6,623 bases of DNA from Candidatus Binataceae bacterium (GTDB lineage Bacteria > Desulfobacterota > Binatia > Binatales > Binataceae). Under the pieces are notes generated by a model. The model was not told the DNA's origin and did no database searches. It saw only the letters and a program-made list of their open reading frames with translations. The stretch spans positions 1 through 6,623 of the forward strand of contig JASHZA010000299.1 of assembly GCA_030042765.1 (NCBI GenBank), read 5' to 3'. Positions 1 to 6,623 of this stretch are shown here, piece by piece (position 1 is the stretch's first letter; every line of letters begins with the position of its first letter). Position numbers and translations under genes: made by a program.

Positions 1-1
1 C

Positions 2-394
2 AAGCGGGTTGCCGGGCTCAGCGACTCCGATCTGGTCAAGGTCGAGGCGGGCGATGTCGTCAAGGTCGGCAACCTCGAGATCAAATTCCTCCATACGCCC
101 GGCCATACGCCCGGTTCGCAATGCTTCCTGGTGAGTGGGAACCTGATTTCGGGCGACACGCTATTCGTGAATTCGTGCGGCCGGGTCGATTTACCCGGTT
201 CCGATCCGGCGGCGATGTACTACAGCCTGAACCACACACTGCGTAACCTGGACGATTCGACGGTCGTGTATCCGGGGCATGCCTATTCGTCGGAGTCGAG
301 CACGACGATCGGTGATCAGAAGCGTCACAACATGTATATGCGCTTTCCGACGCTGGACGAGTTCCTCGACGCGATGGGCTATGGCAGCAGGTGA
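2..394 (+). CDS. MBL-fold metallo-hydrolase (glyoxalase II-like), 3' part only
   Basis: The last 130 codons of a metallo-beta-lactamase-fold hydrolase of the GloB/COG0491 type are present; the gene begins outside the window. Three late metal-site motifs are visible. They are HTPGHTPGS (metal His at bases 104-106), SGDTLF (bridging Asp at 155-157) and VYPGHAY (final His at 278-280). Between them lies SCGRVDLPGSDP, the CGR-D stretch typical of a subfamily that includes ETHE1-like persulfide dioxygenases and many uncharacterised hydrolases. The C-terminus, with TTIGDQKRHN and a short helix, also fits that group. The first metal motif (HxHxDH) must lie upstream and cannot be checked. Such enzymes are cytosolic and use Zn or Fe to hydrolyse thioesters or handle sulfur intermediates, but the substrate cannot be assigned here. 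The gene stops 101 bases before ligA, with no clear terminator between. Family assignment is firm; function is open. Confidence 0.9.
   Translation, partial: KRVAGLSDSDLVKVEAGDVVKVGNLEIKFLHTPGHTPGSQCFLVSGNLISGDTLFVNSCGRVDLPGSDPAAMYYSLNHTLRNLDDSTVVYPGHAYSSESSTTIGDQKRHNMYMRFPTLDEFLDAMGYGSR
91..114 (+). repeat. Perfect 12-base tandem duplication inside the hydrolase gene
   Basis: The 12-mer CCATACGCCCGG occurs twice head to tail (91-102 and 103-114) without a mismatch. It is in frame and encodes the doubled HTPG-HTPG of the metal-binding motif. The protein motif is common in this family, so the DNA repeat may just reflect identical codon choice rather than a recent duplication. Confidence 0.8.
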
Positions 395-426
395 GACGCC
401 CGTGGAGGGAAGCCGTCCCCTTCTGA

Positions 427-2517
<2,091 letters not shown>

Positions 2518-2521
2518 TCTG

Positions 2522-2806
2522 ATGGCGGTGCAAGACCTGGCGCGATTGCATTTAATCGTGACCGGGCGGGTGCAGGGAGTGTTCTTCCGCCGCGCGACCA
2601 CCGATCAGGCGCGCGCATTGGGGCTCAAGGGTTTTGCGCGCAACTGCTCGAACGGATCGGTTGAGATCGTCGCCGAAGGCAAGCGGGAGAGCCTCGAGGC
2701 GCTGCTCGCATGGGCGGGTCAAGGTCCGCCGCACGCGCGAGTTGACAAAGTTCAGCCGGCGTGGGCGGATTTCCAGGACGAATTCGCGGAGTTCAGGGTT
2801 CGTTGA
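2522..2806 (+). CDS. acyP: Acylphosphatase
   Basis: This is a small cytosolic enzyme of 94 aa, a typical family length, that hydrolyses the carboxyl-phosphate bond of acyl phosphates such as acetyl phosphate or carbamoyl phosphate. The signature GRVQGVFFR (residues 15-23) forms the phosphate loop and supplies the catalytic arginine R23. The second motif, GFARNCSNGSVEIVAEG, supplies the catalytic asparagine N41. Two small variations are visible: GVFFR where GVGFR is common, and N44 where Asp is usual before GSVE. Neither removes a catalytic residue. The ATG lies 4 bases after the ligA stop, with a GGCGGA element inside the end of ligA as a likely ribosome-binding site, so the two genes are probably co-transcribed and translationally coupled. 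The same frame is open upstream inside ligA, but a longer protein would add sequence alien to the family. The physiological substrate is unknown, as for most bacterial members. Confidence 0.95.
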   Translation: MAVQDLARLHLIVTGRVQGVFFRRATTDQARALGLKGFARNCSNGSVEIVAEGKRESLEALLAWAGQGPPHARVDKVQPAWADFQDEFAEFRVR

Positions 2807-2834
2807 CGCGCCGGGAGGCCCTGTGAGCGAGCCT

Positions 2835-2862
2835 TTCACTCAGATTGGTCATTAGCTATACT
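2835..2862 (+). promoter_or_regulatory. Candidate sigma70-type promoter for korAB
   Basis: TTCACT (2835-2840, 4 of 6 matches to TTGACA) is followed after 16 bases by TATACT (2857-2862, 5 of 6 matches to TATAAT). A run of seven T residues (2862-2868) follows, so transcription would begin near G2869. This is the only clearly A+T-rich spot in the intergenic region and it lies upstream of a well-formed ribosome-binding site. It would give a leader of about 85 bases. The call rests on pattern alone. Confidence 0.5.
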
Positions 2863-2889
2863 TTTTTTGTAACGGTGCGTCTATTGGTT

Positions 2890-2907
2890 CTGCTTTGCGA
2901 GAAGCGG
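2890..2907 (+). other. Small hairpin in the korA leader
   Basis: CTGCTT and AAGCGG can pair (6 base pairs including one G-T wobble) around a 6-base loop, TGCGAG. No T-run follows, so it is not a terminator. It could be a leader stem that stabilises the message, or chance. Confidence 0.25.
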
Positions 2908-2910
2908 AGA

Positions 2911-2926
2911 AGTAACGTCGAGTAAC
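2911..2926 (+). repeat. AGTAAC direct repeat, 10-base spacing
   Basis: AGTAAC occurs at 2911-2916 and 2921-2926, exactly one helical turn apart. A further GTAAC lies at 2869-2873, next to the predicted transcription start. Spacing of one turn on the same DNA face is typical of a dimeric regulator site, but the words are short and a chance origin is possible. Confidence 0.35.
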
Positions 2927-2936
2927 TCTCTAGCAC

Positions 2937-2942
2937 AAGGAG
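2937..2942 (+). promoter_or_regulatory. Ribosome-binding site that fixes the korA start
   Basis: AAGGAG is a near-perfect Shine-Dalgarno sequence with 11 bases between it and the ATG at 2954. The in-frame GTG at 2942 shares its first base with this element and has no Shine-Dalgarno of its own, so it is not the start. Confidence 0.8.
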
Positions 2943-2953
2943 TGTGTAGCGAA

Positions 2954-4852
2954 ATGGCTCTACCACCTGAGGCGGCCGGACACGCCGCCGAGTCCTCAGG
3001 TCTCCGCGGTGGCTCGGCCCATAAGGCCGGTCAACGCCGCGACAGCGTCGTAATCAGGTTCGCGGGAGATTCAGGCGACGGCATGCAGTTGGCCGGGATG
3101 CAGTTTACGGCCGAGTCTGCGCTGGCCGGGAATGATATCGCCACGTTGCCCGACTTTCCCGCCGAGATCCGCGCTCCTGCGGGTACGATCGCCGGGGTCA
3201 GCGGCTTCCAGGTCAATTTCTCGAGCAACGAGGTTTTTACCGCCGGCGACGAACCGACCGTGCTGGTGGCGATGAACCCTGCGGCGCTCAAGGCCAATCT
3301 CGACGACGTGCCACCCAACGGCGTGATTATTGTCGACAAGGAGGCCTTCTCCGAGGCGAACATCAAACGTGCCGGTTACACTTCGAATCCGCTGAATGAC
3401 CACTCGCTGGACAAGTACCAGGTCTTCCAGGTCGACGTGACCAAGCTGACCACGACCGCGCTGCACGACACGGGGCTCAACAACCGTGCCGTCTTCCGCT
3501 GCCGCAACCTGTTCGTGCTCGGCATGATCTCCTGGCTTTATCAGCGGCCGATCGAAAGCACGGTGCGCTGGCTCGAGGGCCGTTTCAAGAAGACGCCCGA
3601 TCTGCTCAATGCGAACGTGAAGGCGCTGCGCGCCGGCTACAACTATGGCGAAACCACCGAGATGTTCGCCAGCTCGTACGAAGTTCCACCGGCCAGGATC
3701 GTCCCGGGGACCTACCGCAATATCACCGGGAACACCGCGACCGCGCTGGGCTTCGTTGCCGCGTCGGTAAGGTCGGGCCGCCCGCTCTTTCTCGGTTCGT
3801 ACCCGATCACGCCGGCGAGCGACGTCCTGCACGACCTGGCGAGCTTGAAGAATTTTGAGGTCTACACGTTCCAGGCGGAGGACGAGATCGCGGGCGTTGC
3901 CTCGGCGATCGGTGCGGCCTTCGGTGGTGCGATCGCGATTACGACGACGTCGGGTCCGGGGATGAATCTCAAGGCGGAGGCGGTGGGACTCGCGGTCAAG
4001 ACCGAGCTGCCGCTGGTGATCACGGATATTCAGCGCGCCGGCCCGTCGACCGGAATGCCGACGAAGCCTGAGCAGGCTGACCTGTTGCAGGCGATGTATG
4101 GCCGCCACGGCGAATCGCCGATTCCGATCATTGCCGCATCCACTCCGGCGGATTGCTTCGACTGCGCGTACGAAGCGGTCAGGATCGCGATCAAGTACAT
4201 GACCCCGGTGATCCTCATGACCGACGGCCAACTGGCCAACGGCGCCGAGCCGTGGCCGCTGCCCGATGCGAACAAGCTGCCGGAGATCAAGGTCGAGTTC
4301 CGCACCGATCCCAACGGGTTCATGCCCTATATTCGCGATCCTGAGACGCTCTCGCGTCCATGGGCAATCCCCGGAACGCCGGGGCTCGAGCACCGGATCG
4401 GCGGGCTTTCCAGCGAAGACCAGACCGGTAACGTAAGCTACTCGCCGGCGAACAACGAGCTGATGGTGCGGACGCGGGCGCGCAAGATCGCAGGGATCGC
4501 GCGCGAGATTCCGCCCACCACAGTTTTCGGTGACCAGAACGGCGGCGACCTTGTGGTCCTCGGCTGGGGCTCGACATACGGATCGATTCGTGAGGCGGTC
4601 AAGCAGATCCGCGAAAAGGGCAAAAGTGTTTCGCACATCCACCTTCGCTATCTGAATCCGCTGCCAAGCGACCTGGAAAGCCAACTGCGCAAGTTCAAGA
4701 AGGTGATGGTCGCCGAGATGAACATGGGGCAACTGCTGAAGCTGGTCCGGGCGGACTATCTGATCGACGCCATCGGCTGCAACAAGATCCAGGGCCGTCC
4801 GTTCAAAGTCAGCGAACTGACGAGCCGCATTTCGCGCGTACTGGAGGGCTGA
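2954..4852 (+). CDS. korA: 2-oxoacid:ferredoxin oxidoreductase, fused gamma-alpha subunit (KorA type)
   Basis: With KorB this subunit oxidatively decarboxylates a 2-oxoacid, probably 2-oxoglutarate, to the acyl-CoA and reduces ferredoxin in the cytosol. From the ATG at 2954 it is 632 aa. Residues 1-30 are a low-complexity Ala/Gly/Ser-rich extension. The gamma domain (about 31-230) opens with RFAGDSGDGMQLAG. The alpha pyrimidine-binding domain (about 260-500) holds YPITPASD (283-290), a likely TPP-activating glutamate in FQAEDE (E309) and DIQRAGPSTGMPT, whose R361 and T370 fit the substrate-contacting Arg and Thr described for Sulfolobus enzymes. The C-terminal domain (about 530-632) resembles transketolase C. 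No ferredoxin-like cluster motifs are present. Length and fusion match KorA of aerobic bacteria such as Mycobacterium. Substrate preference is inferred from resemblance; other 2-oxoacids remain possible. Strong ribosome-binding site upstream; korB follows after 7 bases. Confidence 0.93.
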   Translation: MALPPEAAGHAAESSGLRGGSAHKAGQRRDSVVIRFAGDSGDGMQLAGMQFTAESALAGNDIATLPDFPAEIRAPAGTIAGVSGFQVNFSSNEVFTAGDEPTVLVAMNPAALKANLDDVPPNGVIIVDKEAFSEANIKRAGYTSNPLNDHSLDKYQVFQVDVTKLTTTALHDTGLNNRAVFRCRNLFVLGMISWLYQRPIESTVRWLEGRFKKTPDLLNANVKALRAGYNYGETTEMFASSYEVPPARIVPGTYRNITGNTATALGFVAASVRSGRPLFLGSYPITPASDVLHDLASLKNFEVYTFQAEDEIAGVASAIGAAFGGAIAITTTSGPGMNLKAEAVGLAVKTELPLVITDIQRAGPSTGMPTKPEQADLLQAMYGRHGESPIPIIAASTPADCFDCAYEAVRIAIKYMTPVILMTDGQLANGAEPWPLPDANKLPEIKVEFRTDPNGFMPYIRDPETLSRPWAIPGTPGLEHRIGGLSSEDQTGNVSYSPANNELMVRTRARKIAGIAREIPPTTVFGDQNGGDLVVLGWGSTYGSIREAVKQIREKGKSVSHIHLRYLNPLPSDLESQLRKFKKVMVAEMNMGQLLKLVRADYLIDAIGCNKIQGRPFKVSELTSRISRVLEG

Positions 4853-4859
4853 AAAGAAA

Positions 4860-5858
4860 ATGGCTACCGCGCTTTCCCGCAAGGATTTCGTTTCGGATCA
4901 GGAAGTTCGCTGGTGTCCCGGATGCGGCGACTATGCGATCCTGGCCCAAGTGCAGAGGATAATGCCCGAGTTCGGCATTCCGCGCGAAAAGATCGTTTTC
5001 GTCTCGGGCATCGGCTGCTCCAGCCGCTTCCCCTACTACATGAATACCTACGGCTTCCATACGATCCACGGCCGCGCGCCTGCGATCGCGACCGGGCTCA
5101 AGGTTACGCGCCCCGACCTCGACGTGTGGGTGGTCACCGGTGACGGTGACGGGCTTTCGATCGGCGGCAATCATCTGATTCACGCGCTGCGGCGCAACGT
5201 GGACTTCAAGATCCTGCTCTTCAACAACCGCATCTACGGTCTGACCAAGGGGCAGTACTCTCCGACTTCGGAAGTCGGCAAGGTTACGAAATCGACGCCG
5301 GCCGGATCGGTTGATTTCCCGTTCAATCCGATCACCGTCGCGCTGGGCTCCAGCGCGACGTTCGTATGCCGCACGGTGGACGTCGAGCAGAAACATCTGG
5401 GCGAGATGCTCAAGCGCGCCCATCAGCATCGCGGCGCCTCATTTGTCGAAATACTGCAGAACTGCAACATCTTCAACGACGGCGCGTTCAATGAGTTGAG
5501 CGACAAGCAGATCAAGGCCGACCATCAACTCGTGCTGGAACACGGGAAGCCCCTCATCTTCGGCAAGAACAAGGACAAGGGTATCCGGATGAACGTGCAG
5601 CGGGCCGAAGTGGTGCAGCTCGGCAACGGGGTGACGGAAAAGGACCTTGTCGTGCATGACGAGACCAACCTTTCGCTCGCCTTCATGCTGGCGAACTTCG
5701 AAGCGCCGCTGCCGACGCCGGTGGGCGTTTTCTACGCGACCTCGCGTCCGACCTATGACGGCGCGATGAACAAGCAGCTTGCCGATGCGAAGGCGAAGAG
5801 CGGTACCGGCGATTTGCAGGAACTGCTCAACCGTGGCGACACCTGGAAGGTGAACTGA
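4860..5858 (+). CDS. korB: 2-oxoacid:ferredoxin oxidoreductase, beta subunit (KorB type)
   Basis: This is the partner of KorA and carries the TPP diphosphate site and the single [4Fe-4S] cluster that hands electrons to ferredoxin. It is 332 aa. EVRWCPGCGDYAI gives C19 and C22, SGIGCSSRFPYY gives C53 and LQNCNIFNDGAF gives C202. These four cysteines have the spacing expected for the cluster ligands. The TPP/Mg signature runs from TGDGDGLSIGGNH (93-105) to FNNRIYGLTKGQ (121-132). The text around SPTSEVGKVTKSTPAG and DFPFNP is typical of KorB. The region after residue 220 contains no extra cluster motif. GGAGGG (4843-4848), inside the end of korA, is a likely ribosome-binding site with 11 bases to the ATG, so translation is probably coupled to korA. 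A strong terminator follows 21 bases after the stop. No KorC/KorD-type or ferredoxin gene is adjacent. Confidence 0.95.
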   Translation: MATALSRKDFVSDQEVRWCPGCGDYAILAQVQRIMPEFGIPREKIVFVSGIGCSSRFPYYMNTYGFHTIHGRAPAIATGLKVTRPDLDVWVVTGDGDGLSIGGNHLIHALRRNVDFKILLFNNRIYGLTKGQYSPTSEVGKVTKSTPAGSVDFPFNPITVALGSSATFVCRTVDVEQKHLGEMLKRAHQHRGASFVEILQNCNIFNDGAFNELSDKQIKADHQLVLEHGKPLIFGKNKDKGIRMNVQRAEVVQLGNGVTEKDLVVHDETNLSLAFMLANFEAPLPTPVGVFYATSRPTYDGAMNKQLADAKAKSGTGDLQELLNRGDTWKVN

Positions 5859-5879
5859 ACTCCCGAATTTGATCGGAAC

Positions 5880-5913
5880 AAGGGCCCGTGCGCACTCGCG
5901 CGCGGGCCTTTTT
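5880..5913 (+). terminator. Intrinsic terminator of the korAB operon
   Basis: Bases 5880-5893 pair with 5898-5911 to give a 14-base-pair, very G+C-rich stem (two G-T wobbles) closed by the tetraloop ACTC. The descending arm runs into TTTTT (5909-5913), then CTT. Its position right after korB and before a gene with its own ribosome-binding site supports a Rho-independent terminator for korAB. Confidence 0.92.
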
Positions 5914-5979
5914 CTTGTGTAAGCTCTCGGTTGGATCTGGAACCGACGGATTCGAGTCTCCATTCGAGGGTGGACAAAG

Positions 5980-6623
5980 ATGCCGGTCAGTGAACTCTCG
6001 GGCAAGGTGGCGATCGTGACCGGCGGGGGCCGCGGGATCGGGCGCGCGATGGCGCTCGGACTGGCCGCGGCCGGTGCGAACGTCGTCATCACGGCTGCAC
6101 GCAATCGGGTGGAAATCGAAAGCGTCACGGGTGAGGCCGGCCGCCCGGGCGGCGGCCGGATCGCACCGCTCGTAGCTGACGTTGCCGCGGAAACGGATTG
6201 CCGCCGCACGGTCGCGGAAGCGATTCGACTGTTCGGCGGGATCCATATTCTGGTCAATAACGCCGCACGCGGGATGCGCTTCGTCAGCGAGTCTTTTCTC
6301 GAAAAACCGGTGCCCTTCTGGCAGGCGGACAGCGACGTGTGGAGGATGATCGTCGACGCCAACGTCAACGGCCCTTTCCTGATGGCCAAGGCGGCGGCAC
6401 CCCATCTGATCGCTCAGCGCTGGGGCCGAATCGTCAACATCTCGATCAACCTCGAAACGATGAAGCGCGCAGGCTTCTCGCCCTACGGACCCTCGAAGGC
6501 GGCGCTCGAATCCGAGACGGTAATCTGGGCGAAGGACCTCGAGGGAACCGGCGTCACGGTCAACGCGCTGCTGCCCGGTGGCGCCACCGCGTCCGGGATG
6601 GTTCCCGAACGGTTAAGCCCGGA
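5980..6623 (+). CDS. Short-chain dehydrogenase/reductase (SDR), 5' part only
   Basis: The first 214 codons of a classical SDR are present; the frame runs off the window without a stop. The Rossmann cofactor motif TGGGRGIG is at residues 14-21, followed by ADV (D67 at the adenine site), NNAA (93-96), the active-site helix Asn N128 in DANVNGPF, and the YxxxK pair Y169/K173 in SPYGPSKAALE. TVNALLPGG is the usual segment after the active site. The second beta strand ends in TAARNR with no acidic residue, and R22 follows the glycine motif, which hints at NADP(H) rather than NAD(H). An oddity is that the position 13 before Y169, normally the catalytic Ser or Thr, is I156; S155 lies one residue earlier. 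The ATG is preceded by GAGGG (5966-5970) at 9 bases. It follows the korB terminator, so it belongs to a separate transcript. The substrate cannot be predicted. Confidence 0.93.
   Translation, partial: MPVSELSGKVAIVTGGGRGIGRAMALGLAAAGANVVITAARNRVEIESVTGEAGRPGGGRIAPLVADVAAETDCRRTVAEAIRLFGGIHILVNNAARGMRFVSESFLEKPVPFWQADSDVWRMIVDANVNGPFLMAKAAAPHLIAQRWGRIVNISINLETMKRAGFSPYGPSKAALESETVIWAKDLEGTGVTVNALLPGGATASGMVPERLSP

Noticed and set aside
4154..4165. A C-x2-C pair (C401/C404) in KorA, considered as an extra iron-sulfur site.
   Set aside because: It is a single pair within a helical stretch of the alpha domain, without the further cysteines of a ferredoxin-type site, and the surrounding sequence is ordinary KorA.
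3071..4882. A 603-codon open frame on the minus strand across korA.
   Set aside because: It is antisense to a well-conserved gene. Its translation is rich in Arg, Asp and Leu with no recognisable domain, as expected when a G+C-rich gene is read in the opposite direction.
5950..5968. ATTCGAG repeated at 5950 and 5962 upstream of the SDR gene.
   Set aside because: It is a seven-base word repeated once, partly overlapping the ribosome-binding site, with no promoter elements around it. It is too weak to call an operator.
5439..6405. Minus-strand open frames of 316 and 192 codons spanning the korB-SDR junction.
   Set aside because: They overlap two conserved plus-strand genes and the terminator between them, and their translations show no recognisable domain.

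Overview
This is a high-G+C stretch of bacterial chromosome (well over half G+C by eye, with strong G/C preference at third codon positions). It is densely coded, with every gene on the plus strand. I see no mobile element, CRISPR array, tRNA or rRNA, and no non-coding stretch longer than about 150 bases. The gene content is housekeeping and central metabolism: an NAD+-dependent DNA ligase, so a bacterium, and a two-subunit 2-oxoacid:ferredoxin oxidoreductase of the KorAB type found in many aerobic or facultative high-G+C bacteria. Gene order and protein style would suit a soil lineage such as Binatota, Acidobacteriota, a deltaproteobacterium or an actinobacterium. I cannot place it more closely without a database search.

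Layout. Bases 2-394 hold the 3' end of a metallo-beta-lactamase-fold hydrolase. After about 100 bases comes ligA (496-2517), followed 4 bases later by a small acylphosphatase gene (2522-2806), probably translated from the same message. A 147-base intergenic region (2807-2953) contains an A+T-rich promoter-like island, a short leader with repeated GTAAC words and a strong Shine-Dalgarno sequence. It leads into korA (2954-4852) and korB (4860-5858), which are 7 bases apart. A strong intrinsic terminator (5880-5913) closes this operon. The last gene, a short-chain dehydrogenase/reductase (5980 onward), has its own ribosome-binding site and runs off the window.

How the genes work together. KorA (fused gamma and alpha domains) and KorB (TPP and [4Fe-4S] subunit) should form one enzyme that oxidatively decarboxylates a 2-oxoacid, most likely 2-oxoglutarate, to the acyl-CoA and passes electrons to ferredoxin. 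With its own promoter and terminator the pair is a self-contained transcription unit. ligA and acyP are packed together, but I know of no functional link between them. The flanking hydrolase and dehydrogenase cannot be tied to a pathway from this window.

I found no convincing undescribed system. The points most worth a second look are a non-hydroxyl residue at the usual catalytic Ser position of the SDR, the isolated A+T-rich promoter and GTAAC repeats ahead of korA, and the tight ligA-acyP pairing.
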